A DNA stretch of 64,000 nt from CALCNS01 sp964425745 (GTDB taxonomy: Bacteria > Bacillota > JAAYKD01): the NCBI GenBank assembly GCA_964425745.1, contig CAYRNW010000009.1, forward strand, positions 34,339 through 98,338, written 5' to 3'. Of the stretch, positions 23,944-32,125 are shown piece after piece (positions within the stretch are counted from its first letter, which is position 1; each line of letters begins with the position of its first letter). Under the pieces are notes generated by a model. That model was given only the letters and a program-made list of their open reading frames with translations. It did no database searches and was not told where the DNA came from. The position numbers and the translations under genes are program-made.

Positions 23944-25450
23944 TTGATTCCACCTCCAAGGGTAACGTAAAAGTGAATACAGCACCTGTTCCATCGGTTC
24001 GATTACGTGCACTGATCGTTCCACCATGCGCTTTTACAATGGTTTCACAAATAACTAGTCCTAATCCCATTCCTTGTTTTGAACTATGACTTCCGAATCT
24101 GGAGGTATAGAAAAGTTGGAATATGTGGGGTAAGTCGAGAGGTGGAATTCCGGTACCGCTATCTTTTACAGTGAAAACAGCTTCCTTATTATTGGGTTGA
24201 ACCTCTACTTCCAGACAAATGGGTTTGTTCGGCAGAGTATGCTTGACAGCATTTTCAAGTAAGTTGATCAATACCTGTTCTATGAGTTTACCATCCACCG
24301 GTAGCAGTAGCAGCTCATTTGGTAAGCGTGTAACGATTTTATGATGAGGAGCATGTTTCGCCAAATGGGTTAGAGCACTACCAATGATTTCTTCAACGGC
24401 CTCCATTTGACGGTTTAACACCAATTTTCCATCTTGTAAACGGGTCAAGCTCATGATATTCTCCACCAGAGAGTGTAGCCACTCCGCGTCCTGATGAATC
24501 CCTTGTGCTAAGGGATAACAATGGTGCTGTGGTCCTAAAATATCGAGTAACATTTCAGAAGTTCCAATGATTCCCGATAACGGGGTGCGCAAATCATGAG
24601 AAATAGAACGCAGCAAATTCCCTCTGAATCGTTCTTGCATCGCTTCTTCAGTAGACTTCAAGCGCTGCTCCTGCGAGCGGTGTCGATCCATCGCCATGGC
24701 AATGGTTTCAATCATGGAATGGAGGAGGTTTCTCTGTGAGATACTCATTTGTCGAGCTTGTGCTGTGGGAATGCGAACCATGGCTAATAGAGTTTCACTA
24801 CCATAAATCGGCCAATTTGTAAATTCTTCGTCATCAACATTTTCGGTGCGTAATCCTTCAATGCGTTGCATAATCGCTAAGGAGTCTGCTACCTGACGAT
24901 GGATTTGTTCTGTAGGAGAGATTTGCTGTATAAAGGAAGACTCCGGTTTACCATCCTCTTGAAAACTCAAAAGTGCAGCTTGACATGCAAAGGTTTCACT
25001 GATTGCGGTAACCGCTACGCTGGAAATGTCTTTTGCATCTGAAAGTAGATTCGTCAATTGAAACAAGGATTTTGTTTCTGCCTCTTTTTCTTGAGCTGAC
25101 ATTGCGCTCCGCTTGACCAGCGCAGTAAGAGTACTAGTAATGATGGAAGTACTGGTCATAATCAAAAAAGTAATGATATAACTGGGATCGTTGACCGAAA
25201 AAGTATAGTAAGGCTCTGTAAAAAAGTAGTTGAAGAAAATGGTTGCCAATACAGATGCAAGGATACCATAGAAGGAGCCTTCGATCCTCCAAGCTGTAAG
25301 TAAGACTGCCAGTAAATATACTAAAACGATATTCGTTTCGGGAAAGCCCAATTGGCGGAACAAAGAACCGATTAAAGAGGCGGTAGCCAAGAAAAACAGC
25401 AAAAGAAGAACGTTAAAAAAAGTGGTTGTTCTCTTATCTGTGTTCAACAT
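23930..25450 (-). CDS. KdpD-like histidine kinase without the N-terminal KdpD/USP part
   Basis: This membrane kinase of 506 residues contains a DUF4118 block of four helices (about residues 10-105, with YFFTEPYYTFSVNDP typical of KdpD), a GAF-like region (130-260), the His box SISHDLRTPLSGIIG (His near 283) and an ATPase domain with NLLENAVKH, DSGTGIPP and GMGLGLVICETIVKAHGG. Full KdpD is about 900 residues with an N-terminal ATP-binding sensor and USP domain; that part is absent here, with a proper ribosome binding site (AAGGAAG) before the ATG at 25450. The overlapping KdpE-like gene is its partner. It probably senses K+ or turgor and lies 16 bases after the DUF4392 gene. Confidence 0.88.
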   Translation of the reverse strand: MLNTDKRTTTFFNVLLLLFFLATASLIGSLFRQLGFPETNIVLVYLLAVLLTAWRIEGSFYGILASVLATIFFNYFFTEPYYTFSVNDPSYIITFLIMTSTSIITSTLTALVKRSAMSAQEKEAETKSLFQLTNLLSDAKDISSVAVTAISETFACQAALLSFQEDGKPESSFIQQISPTEQIHRQVADSLAIMQRIEGLRTENVDDEEFTNWPIYGSETLLAMVRIPTAQARQMSISQRNLLHSMIETIAMAMDRHRSQEQRLKSTEEAMQERFRGNLLRSISHDLRTPLSGIIGTSEMLLDILGPQHHCYPLAQGIHQDAEWLHSLVENIMSLTRLQDGKLVLNRQMEAVEEIIGSALTHLAKHAPHHKIVTRLPNELLLLPVDGKLIEQVLINLLENAVKHTLPNKPICLEVEVQPNNKEAVFTVKDSGTGIPPLDLPHIFQLFYTSRFGSHSSKQGMGLGLVICETIVKAHGGTISARNRTDGTGAVFTFTLPLEVESNDGE

Positions 25451-25466
25451 GGTACTACTTCCTTTC

Positions 25467-26336
25467 TTAATAGAGCTCTCCCATTACTACAAATCGAACA
25501 TCTTTCAGAATTTGCATATTTTCTTCAAAACTGAATCCGTCAATCGTGGTGCCAACTTTTTTTAGCACACCGTCAACAGCACCGCAATCTGCCATGGCAA
25601 GAATCATGGCCTCTTCTTTTTCATCGGTGTGAAGAACATTATTACCAGCCATTACACTTAATAATCCTGCTAAGCCAATACCTCCCCAATTGGAAACCCC
25701 GCAAGCCAGAAGGATATCGGCCTCAAAAGCGGCTGCTATGGTTTCACCTAAAGGTACTTGCTGGATGATCCGATCTTTGACTTTACCCATGCCGACTTCG
25801 TTTCCGCCGTCACCAATGCAAACGGTGGGAATCTTGTGGTTACGCGCATGGTAAAAGAGAAAATCGGTATCTGGGCAGAAGCTTGTGATATCTAATGCGT
25901 GCATGCTGTAGACCTTACCCTCTTCTGTACGACCGGGACGTTCCAAACCTACCAATAAATCAGGTTTAAATGTGTCCCATGCAGAGAGCAATTCCACCTC
26001 GCTTTGTTCGTTACGACGTATCAGCAAGGTCGCTTTCAAATCCATGACGGTAATCAATCGGTTAAGAATCGTTTCGCTGTAGGGATCGGTAATCAACAAA
26101 ACTTGTTTGCTCAATTTCTCTAAAGCAGCGGCTAAAGCAATGGAACCCGAAGGTCCATCGGTTTCGCCAATTCCGCAAGCTGCAATGGCAAACCCCGTGA
26201 CAATCACGATTCGCTGGGCATCAAAGAGCAAATGGGCAGCTTGCGCAAAGTCCTCGGGGACAGACATGTTGTGAGTTCCGCGTTGTTCGGTATGGCGGCT
26301 GCAAATCTCAAAGATTTGCTCAGTTGCCGACTTCAT
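25467..26336 (-). CDS. D-glutamate cyclase-like protein (DUF4392)
   Basis: This cytosolic protein of 289 residues matches DUF4392, the C-terminal half of the eukaryotic mitochondrial D-glutamate cyclase (DGLUCY), which converts D-glutamate to 5-oxo-D-proline. Family stretches: IVIVTGFAIAACGIGETDGPSG (shown here as VTGFAIAACGIGETDGPSG), VCIGDGGNEVGMGK and CGVSNWGGIGLAG. The start at 26336 has CGAGG upstream. The matching N-terminal half (DUF1445) is the separate gene just upstream, 19 bases away. The two-component genes follow by 16 bases. Confidence 0.85.
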   Translation of the reverse strand: MKSATEQIFEICSRHTEQRGTHNMSVPEDFAQAAHLLFDAQRIVIVTGFAIAACGIGETDGPSGSIALAAALEKLSKQVLLITDPYSETILNRLITVMDLKATLLIRRNEQSEVELLSAWDTFKPDLLVGLERPGRTEEGKVYSMHALDITSFCPDTDFLFYHARNHKIPTVCIGDGGNEVGMGKVKDRIIQQVPLGETIAAAFEADILLACGVSNWGGIGLAGLLSVMAGNNVLHTDEKEEAMILAMADCGAVDGVLKKVGTTIDGFSFEENMQILKDVRFVVMGELY

Positions 26337-26355
26337 GTTTTGTTACCTCGTTTCG

Positions 26356-27141
26356 TTATTTGCTGGCAAATTCACTGTTGAGTTTATCGGTGATGAACAT
26401 ATGACCCGGGGCATGGGTAATGACCAAGGGCAATTTAGCCTGCTCAATCACCGCTTGGGGTGTGACCCCACAAGCCCAAAAGACGGGAATTTCGTCTTCG
26501 TGTATATCTACCGGCTGACCGTAGTCGGGTTTTTGCAAATCGGTGATTCCGATTTGCTGGGGATGGCCAATTTGAATTGGTCCGCCATGTACTCGGGGGA
26601 AGCGGGCCGTGATTTCAGCAGCGCGCTTGGCGCTCGCCGGTGTCATGGGGCGCATGCTGACCACAGTGGGTCCGTGGAATACACCTACACCTTGGGTGGG
26701 AAGATTGGTTTTATACATCGGCACGTTTCTGTTCATACTGATATGACGGATCTCTATGCCGGCTTGTAGTAGGGCTTCTTCAAAAGAAAAACTGCAGCCG
26801 ATTAGAAAGCCAACGAAATCATCTTGCCAGAGTTCGGTGATATTCAAGCATTCTTCTGTGCGAATGCCGTTGCGGTAAACAAAATAGCGGGGTAAATCAG
26901 TGCGCAAATCCGCTTGCGCTATTTCGCGGATACGAGGATCTCCCGGTTTGGTGATTTCAAGCACCGGGCAAGGTTTTGGATTTTTCGCGGTAAAGGCTTC
27001 GAAATCTTTAGCATAACGTTCCGGCAAAATGACCAAATTGGCCTGGGCATAGCCTCCGCACATACCGGCGGTAGGACCGGTGATTTCTTCGCGGCGAATC
27101 AGGGTTCGAACTTCAGCTGGGGTGGCGGTTAAAAGATTCAT
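26356..27141 (-). CDS. DUF1445 putative hydro-lyase (D-glutamate cyclase N-terminal type)
   Basis: This cytosolic protein of 261 residues is the usual length of the DUF1445 family (COG4336, putative hydro-lyase). Typical stretches are GPTAGMCGGYAQANLVILP, FLIGCSFSFEEAL, NVPMYKTNLP, VVSMRPM and ITHAPGHMFITD near the end. In the human DGLUCY protein this domain precedes DUF4392; here the two are adjacent genes, so they probably act on the same metabolite (D-glutamate/5-oxoproline). A sigma-A promoter with TTGACG and TATAAT precedes it, and it opens a four-gene operon ending with the KdpE-like regulator. Confidence 0.88.
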   Translation of the reverse strand: MNLLTATPAEVRTLIRREEITGPTAGMCGGYAQANLVILPERYAKDFEAFTAKNPKPCPVLEITKPGDPRIREIAQADLRTDLPRYFVYRNGIRTEECLNITELWQDDFVGFLIGCSFSFEEALLQAGIEIRHISMNRNVPMYKTNLPTQGVGVFHGPTVVSMRPMTPASAKRAAEITARFPRVHGGPIQIGHPQQIGITDLQKPDYGQPVDIHEDEIPVFWACGVTPQAVIEQAKLPLVITHAPGHMFITDKLNSEFASK

Positions 27142-27182
27142 CGCAGTACCTGCCTTTCTTTTTGTAAACGAACTTTTCTTTC

Positions 27183-27211
27183 ATTATAAGGTTCTCATCT
27201 ACTTCCGTCAA
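27183..27211 (-). promoter_or_regulatory. Promoter of the DUF1445-DUF4392-kinase-regulator operon
   Basis: Minus strand: TTGACG (27206-27211), 17-base spacer, TATAAT (27183-27188), about 40 bases before the DUF1445 start. Confidence 0.75.
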
Positions 27212-27235
27212 GAAACAAGTTTATCTTGACATAAA

Positions 27236-27264
27236 CTATCAGTTTTGCTATACTCAGAGCAATT
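27236..27264 (+). promoter_or_regulatory. Promoter of the T-box leader and valS
   Basis: TTGACA (27236-27241), 17-base spacer, TATACT (27259-27264); predicted start near 27271. Confidence 0.8.
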
Positions 27265-27270
27265 CTAAAC

Positions 27271-27535
27271 TATGAGCAATGAAGAAGAGGAGTAGGTTCG
27301 TTTCTGCGGCACAGAGAAAAGACGGCTGGTGCGAGTCTTTGCAAAGAACGAATTGAAGTAGCTTCAGAGCTGTGTTTTCCAACAGGATTCTCAGTAGGAA
27401 ACACCGGTAGGTTCCGCCGTTATACGGAAAAGCATAAAGCGCGAAGGGTGACCTTCGAATTTAGGTGGTACCGCGGATTATCGTCCTATTCGTCCTAAAG
27501 CATGAGTTTTTTTCATGCTTTCAGGGCGTTTTCTT
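27271..27535 (+). promoter_or_regulatory. T-box leader (valine-specific) with terminator, controls valS
   Basis: The leader has the features of a T-box riboswitch, which reads tRNA charging. The stem I start contains AAGAAGAGGAGTA. The specifier region reads GAA-GTA-GCTTC; GTA (27358-27360) is a valine codon and matches the downstream ValRS gene. The 14-base T-box AGGTGGTACCGCGG is at 27463-27476. The terminator stem pairs CGTCCTAAAGCATGA with TCATGCTTTCAGGGCG and ends in T residues (about 27490-27540). Uncharged tRNA-Val should stabilise the antiterminator and turn valS on. Confidence 0.92.
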
Positions 27536-27561
27536 ATTTTAACAGAGGAGGGATTTTTCAG

Positions 27562-29955
27562 ATGATGGATGGTAAGTATCAATTTCAAACTGCTGAAAAG
27601 CAAATGCAAGATTTTTGGCAAGAACATCAGGTCTATGCCTACAGCAAAACCGACCCCAAAGCACCGCTATATTCCATAGACACACCACCCCCTACCGTTA
27701 GCGGTAGCTTACACATTGGCCATATCTTTTCTTACACTCAAGCCGAGATGATCGCGCGCTTCCAGCGCATGCAAGGAAAGCGGGTGTTCTATCCGTTTGG
27801 CTTCGATGATAACGGCTTGCCTACAGAACGATTGGTGGAAAAAGAGAAGAAGATTTATGCAAAGGATGTACCGCGCAGTGAATTCATCGTTCAATGTGTG
27901 GAGACTGCTTCCAAATATGAAGCAGAATTCAAAGAACTCTGGCAATCTTTAGGTTTGTCAGTGGATTGGGATCTGCAGTATCAGACAGTCAGCCCCTTAT
28001 CTCAAAAGGTATCTCAACGCTCCTTCTTGGATTTAGTATCAAAAGGCAAAGCTTATATTAAAGAATCGCCGGTTTTGTGGTGCACCGAGTGTCATACCGC
28101 CATTGCACAATCGGAGTTGGATACCGCTGAAGCTCCTTCCCGTTTTAACGATATCATCTTCTTGGTAGAGGATAAGCCGCTATTGATCGCCACCACACGT
28201 CCGGAATTACTCAATGCCGTTGTATGCCTTTTTGTGCATCCGGAAGACGAACGCTACACTTCTTACATAGGCAAAGAAGCCGTGGTTCCCCTCTTTGATT
28301 ACAAGGTTCCGATTAAAGCCGACCCCAAGGTGAACAAGGAAAAAGGCACCGGCGTGGTTATGTGCGCAACCTTTGGCGACTCAACCGACAGCGAATGGTT
28401 CATGCAATACAACCTACCCTACCGCAAGGTGATTTTACCCAATGGTCGCATTGATGAAAGCGTTCCCTTTATTGGTGGTATGAAAGTCCATGCCGCTCGT
28501 CAAGAAAGCTTGCGTTTGTTGGAAGAAAAGGGCCTCATGGTCAAATCAGAGGAGATCGTTCATAGCGTTTCCACCCATGAGCGATGTGGAAAACCGATTG
28601 AAATCATTCCTTCCCGCCAATGGTATATCGATGTATTGAACTTAAAAGACCGCCTGATGCAAGCCGCCGATCAAATCAACTGGTATCCGGAAAGCATGAA
28701 GTTCCGGTATACCTCATGGGTAGAAAACCTCAAGTGGGACTGGTGTATCTCCCGGCAACGCTATTTTGGCGTGCCATTCCCGGTTTGGTATTGTAAAGAA
28801 TGCGGCACACCGGTATTCGCTTCAGAAGATCAGTTGCCGGTGAATCCGCTGGAAACACCATACCAAGGCACCTGCAGTTGTGGATGTACTGAGTTTATTC
28901 CTGAATCAGCAGTCTTAGATACCTGGCATACTTCTTCGGTAACCCCGTTGATCAATGCACGTTTTGGTGAAGCAGATAGCATTGCCGAAGAGCTGTTACC
29001 GATGACCATGCGAGCCCAAGCGCACGAAATCATTCGCACCTGGGCATTCTATACCATTGTCAAGAGCTTATATCATTTTGATGAAATGCCCTGGAAAGAT
29101 ATTATGATCAGTGGATTTGTTCTAGCCAAAAAAGGCGAAAAGATTAGCAAATCCAAAGGCAATGCAGCCATGTCACCACCGGCTTTAATCAAAGAATACT
29201 CTGCCGATATCTTACGTTATTGGACTGCCAATTCCCGGTTGGGCACCGACACCTTCTTTTCAACCGATGAATTGACCATTGCCAGACGTTTTGTCACCAA
29301 ACTCTGGAACGCCTCCAAATTCGCGATTTCGCATTTGGGTGATTTCGATATCACGCATCAACCAGAATTATTGCCAATTGACCGTTGGATGATTGAACGC
29401 ACCAATCAGACAATCAAAACCGCCAGTGAGCTATTGAACGAATATGAAATTGGCTCGGCACGACATGAGCTTGATGATTTCTTCTGGAAAGATTTATGCG
29501 ATTACTATTTGGAAATCGTCAAAGAACGCTTATACCAGCCGGAAGTTCATGGCCATGCCCAGCGTCGTAGTGGCCAATATGCACTTTACTATGCGTTGAT
29601 TAACGTCCTCAAACTCTATGCACCGTATGTGCCTCATATTACTGAATACATTTATCAGGCGTTCTTCCGTCAACACGAATGCGTGCTTTCGCTGCATCAG
29701 ACCACCTGGCCCAAACCGGAACAAGTGGATGAAGCTTATTTAGCCTTTGGTGAATCGGTGAAGGACGAAGTAGCGGCGGTCCGCAAATCTAAATCCGAAA
29801 AACAACAATCTCTGAAAGCCGAAGTAGAATTGATGACCGTTCATACTACGCCAGCCATGGCTGAATGGTATCGCCTGACCGAAATGGATTTAAAGGCGTG
29901 TTGCATTGCCAAAGCCTTTGAGTTGATAGTAGAAGAACCCACAGAGGAGGAATAA
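27562..29955 (+). CDS. valS: Valine-tRNA ligase
   Basis: This cytosolic class I aminoacyl-tRNA synthetase of about 798 residues attaches valine to tRNA-Val. The class I signatures are PTVSGSLHIGHIFSY near residue 40 (HIGH) and GEKISKSKGNA near 535 (KMSKS). The editing domain (IATTRPELLNAVVCLFVHPED) and a short anticodon-binding C-terminus follow. The protein is shorter than common bacterial ValRS (about 880) and lacks the long C-terminal coiled coil; KSEKQQSLKAEVELM near the end is a remnant. I start at ATG 27562 after GAGGAGGGA; upstream in-frame codons belong to the T-box terminator. The gene is followed after 1 base by a PNPOx-like gene. Confidence 0.95.
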   Translation: MMDGKYQFQTAEKQMQDFWQEHQVYAYSKTDPKAPLYSIDTPPPTVSGSLHIGHIFSYTQAEMIARFQRMQGKRVFYPFGFDDNGLPTERLVEKEKKIYAKDVPRSEFIVQCVETASKYEAEFKELWQSLGLSVDWDLQYQTVSPLSQKVSQRSFLDLVSKGKAYIKESPVLWCTECHTAIAQSELDTAEAPSRFNDIIFLVEDKPLLIATTRPELLNAVVCLFVHPEDERYTSYIGKEAVVPLFDYKVPIKADPKVNKEKGTGVVMCATFGDSTDSEWFMQYNLPYRKVILPNGRIDESVPFIGGMKVHAARQESLRLLEEKGLMVKSEEIVHSVSTHERCGKPIEIIPSRQWYIDVLNLKDRLMQAADQINWYPESMKFRYTSWVENLKWDWCISRQRYFGVPFPVWYCKECGTPVFASEDQLPVNPLETPYQGTCSCGCTEFIPESAVLDTWHTSSVTPLINARFGEADSIAEELLPMTMRAQAHEIIRTWAFYTIVKSLYHFDEMPWKDIMISGFVLAKKGEKISKSKGNAAMSPPALIKEYSADILRYWTANSRLGTDTFFSTDELTIARRFVTKLWNASKFAISHLGDFDITHQPELLPIDRWMIERTNQTIKTASELLNEYEIGSARHELDDFFWKDLCDYYLEIVKERLYQPEVHGHAQRRSGQYALYYALINVLKLYAPYVPHITEYIYQAFFRQHECVLSLHQTTWPKPEQVDEAYLAFGESVKDEVAAVRKSKSEKQQSLKAEVELMTVHTTPAMAEWYRLTEMDLKACCIAKAFELIVEEPTEEE

Positions 29956-29956
29956 G

Positions 29957-30427
29957 ATGCGAGAAATGCGTCATGCCGACCGAGTTCGTTCCAAAGAATG
30001 GGCGTTAGAAAAATTGGCGGAGACCAACATGGTATTTATTGCCATGAACAATGAAGTTCCATATTGTATTCCCGTTTCCCACATTCTCTGGCAAGGGCAT
30101 CTTTACTTTCATGCTGCAGCAAAGGGATTGAAGACAGAGTTACTAGCGAAAGATCCCCGAGTTTGTATCACCGCTGTTAGCAAAGCCGAACCCGACATAG
30201 CCGGAATGACCGTGCAATATCAATCGGTTGTGGCGTATGGCAGTGCAGCGATTGTCACCGATGTGGAAGAAAAAATTGAGGCCTTACGTCAAATTTGCAG
30301 CAAGCACACGCCAGGAAACCCAGAAAACGAAGCCTGTTCAGTGCGTGGAGGACAACGAGCCGATGTTGTTGTTTACCGAATCCCCTTAGAGGAGATCAGC
30401 GGTAAAGAACGAGGACCGAAAAGCTAA
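29957..30427 (+). CDS. Pyridoxamine 5'-phosphate oxidase-like flavoprotein
   Basis: This small cytosolic protein of 156 residues has the FMN-binding split-barrel fold (PNPOx-like, close to 5-nitroimidazole antibiotic resistance NimA types): MRHADRVRSKEWALEKL start, NNEVPYCIPVSHILWQGHLYFHAA strand pair, GLKTELLAKDPRVCITA and SVVAYGSAAIV. The family binds FMN or similar cofactors and often reduces small molecules; the substrate is unknown. The start lies 1 base after the valS stop with AGAGGAGG upstream, so it is co-transcribed with valS. A strong terminator follows. Confidence 0.85.
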   Translation: MREMRHADRVRSKEWALEKLAETNMVFIAMNNEVPYCIPVSHILWQGHLYFHAAAKGLKTELLAKDPRVCITAVSKAEPDIAGMTVQYQSVVAYGSAAIVTDVEEKIEALRQICSKHTPGNPENEACSVRGGQRADVVVYRIPLEEISGKERGPKS

Positions 30428-30439
30428 CTATAATTAGAG

Positions 30440-30479
30440 AATCCCGGAATCCGCTGCAAAGCAGGTTCCGGGATTTTTT
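30440..30479 (+). terminator. Terminator of valS operon
   Basis: AATCCCGGAA (30440-30449) pairs with TTCCGGGATT (30465-30474), followed by TTTTTT. Confidence 0.9.
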
Positions 30480-30602
30480 GCTCCTAAAGTTCGATGTGCG
30501 CGGGAGCTCGTGAAATTAATTACAAACGCGAATCAGAACTACAAAAAAGAATAAAAAGTAAGGCAAAAATGAAGAATTGTAACAAGATGTGGTAGAAGGT
30601 GG

Positions 30603-30608
30603 TATATA
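30603..30608 (+). promoter_or_regulatory. Extended -10 promoter of the dehydrogenase operon
   Basis: TATATA preceded by TGG is an extended -10. TTGTAA (30578-30583 region) lies too far upstream (about 20 bases) to be a standard -35. Predicted start near 30615. Nothing else convincing is seen in 30480-30600, which is AT-rich and non-coding. Confidence 0.4.
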
Positions 30609-30614
30609 ACCTTC

Positions 30615-30731
30615 ATTATATACGGCAGGATTCAACCCTTCGGAAATAGAAATTGAATCCAAACGGTGATTCAATTCACCCGGTTGTTTTTTGCCATGTC
30701 AAAAATCAGCCGTAAATAGAGGAGGGAGTCT
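30615..30731 (+). promoter_or_regulatory. Switch-like RNA leader with mutually exclusive hairpins and a terminator
   Basis: GGATTCAA (30628-30635) can pair with TTGAATCC (30653-30660). The latter can instead pair with GATTCAA (30668-30674). That second pairing excludes a third hairpin GGTGA/TCACC (30665-30669 with 30676-30680, extended by AAC/GTT) that is followed by six T residues (30687-30692). This is the layout of an attenuator or riboswitch. I match it to no known class. It precedes the first gene of the Fe-S/FAD dehydrogenase operon by about 40 bases. Confidence 0.5.
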
Positions 30732-31055
30732 ATGAGACTGGAAGAACATCCAATCCTAAAGTTCAATCGCGGGAAAAAGGTTACAATCTTTTTTGACGGC
30801 AAACCGGTGGATGCCTATGAAGGTGAAACCGTTGCCGCTGCTTTGCATGCCGCAGACGTTTATCATTTAAGCGACAGCCATGAAAAGCATCGCCCCAGAG
30901 GATTATTTTGTGCCATTGGTCAATGCTCTTCGTGTATGATGGTCGTGAACGGCAGACCCAACGTAAAAATCTGCATCACCAAAGTACAAGATGGTATGAC
31001 CATTGAAACTCAAATTGGAAAGGGGGACTTGGGGTGGAACACAAAGAAATCGTAG
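30732..31055 (+). CDS. [2Fe-2S] subunit of an FAD-dependent dehydrogenase (HcnA/LhpF type)
   Basis: This protein of 107 residues has a plant-type ferredoxin-like Fer2_4 domain. Its cluster ligands are visible in FCAIGQCSSCMMVVNG (C-x4-C-x2-C) with a fourth Cys in VKICITK. Such small subunits carry electrons in the heteromeric dehydrogenases of the hydrogen cyanide synthase, opine oxidase, sarcosine oxidase alpha and D-hydroxyproline dehydrogenase group. The ATG follows GAGGAGGGAGTCT. It is the first of five overlapping or closely spaced genes, and overlaps the next by 22 bases. Confidence 0.9.
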   Translation: MRLEEHPILKFNRGKKVTIFFDGKPVDAYEGETVAAALHAADVYHLSDSHEKHRPRGLFCAIGQCSSCMMVVNGRPNVKICITKVQDGMTIETQIGKGDLGWNTKKS

Positions 31056-32110
31056 TTGTGGGTGGCGGTCCGGCCGGGCTTTGTGCCGCCTTACAAGCAG
31101 CTCGTATGGGCGCTCAAGTCACCTTATTAGAAGGAGACGACCGCTTGGGTGGTCAATTGGTCAAGCAAACCCATATGTTTTTCGGATCTCAAAAGCAGCA
31201 TGCCGGTACTCGTGGAATTGACATTGCCAGTATGTTGGTCAAACAACTCGAAGAAATGCCCAACGTGGAAATCCGCACCAATGCCATGGTCTTAGGACGA
31301 TATGAAGACGGTGCTTTAACCGTGGAAGAAAACGATGACTTCAAAGTCATTTACCCCAAGAAATCCATCTTTGCCACCGGTGCCAGTGAAAAAATGTTGA
31401 TGTTTGCTAACAATGACTTACCGGGTGTTTTCGGAGCCGGTGCAGTGCAAACCTTGATGAACGTTTACGGTGTTATGCCGGCTAAACGAGTTTTGATGAT
31501 CGGTGCAGGAAACATTGGTTTAATCGTCAGTTATCAGCTAATGCAAGCTGGGGTGGAAGTGGCTGCGATATTGGACGCCGGTCCTCGTATTGGCGGATAT
31601 TTAGTGCATGCTGCCAAAATTCGCCGTGCCGGTGTGCCAATCATGACCCGTCATTCAATTAAAGAAGCATTAGGTACCGACAAGGTCACCGGTGCTGTCA
31701 TCGTCCAATTCGATGAGAAGTGGCAACCTATACCCGGCACTGAACAAACCGTGGAATGCGATGCCATCTGTTTGGCAGTTGGATTATCTCCCTTTGCCGA
31801 TCTTTTCTGGCAAGCAGGATGTGAAATGAAATTTATCCCCGAATTAGGCGGCCATGTGGCGGCACGGGGCTTGGATATGCAAACCAGCGTAGAGGGTATC
31901 TATGTAGCTGGCGATGTCGGTGGCATTGAAGAAGCCTCTTCTGCCATGGTAGAAGGGTATTTGGCAGGGTTGAATGCTGCCGCATCCTTAGGGTATGGTG
32001 GGGAACAGGTTGAACAACAACGCCACGAGTTCGAGACCCAGCTCAATGATTTACGTTCCGGCCCGGTTGGCGAGAAGATTCGCTCCGGTTTGGCCAAACT
32101 ACAAGCATAG
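31034..32110 (+). CDS. FAD/NAD(P)-binding oxidoreductase subunit (HcnB/LhpE type)
   Basis: This protein of 358 residues has two Rossmann nucleotide sites: VVGGGPAGLCAALQAARMG at the N-terminus (FAD) and VLMIGAGNIGLIVSYQL near residue 155 (NAD(P)). The C-terminal VEGIYVAGDVGGIEEASSAMVEGYLAG closes the FAD site; the family is pyridine nucleotide-disulphide oxidoreductase-like without the redox disulphide. GTG start at 31034 with AAAGGGGG upstream, inside the end of the ferredoxin gene. It probably transfers electrons between the catalytic DAO-type subunit and the Fe-S proteins of the same operon. Confidence 0.9.
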   Translation: MEHKEIVVVGGGPAGLCAALQAARMGAQVTLLEGDDRLGGQLVKQTHMFFGSQKQHAGTRGIDIASMLVKQLEEMPNVEIRTNAMVLGRYEDGALTVEENDDFKVIYPKKSIFATGASEKMLMFANNDLPGVFGAGAVQTLMNVYGVMPAKRVLMIGAGNIGLIVSYQLMQAGVEVAAILDAGPRIGGYLVHAAKIRRAGVPIMTRHSIKEALGTDKVTGAVIVQFDEKWQPIPGTEQTVECDAICLAVGLSPFADLFWQAGCEMKFIPELGGHVAARGLDMQTSVEGIYVAGDVGGIEEASSAMVEGYLAGLNAAASLGYGGEQVEQQRHEFETQLNDLRSGPVGEKIRSGLAKLQA

Positions 32111-32125
32111 GAGGACTCTAAAAAC

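Noticed and set aside
26335..26769. Open frame of 144 codons on the plus strand
   Set aside because: It is antisense to the DUF1445 gene, with no ribosome binding site, and the DUF1445 reading has clear family motifs.
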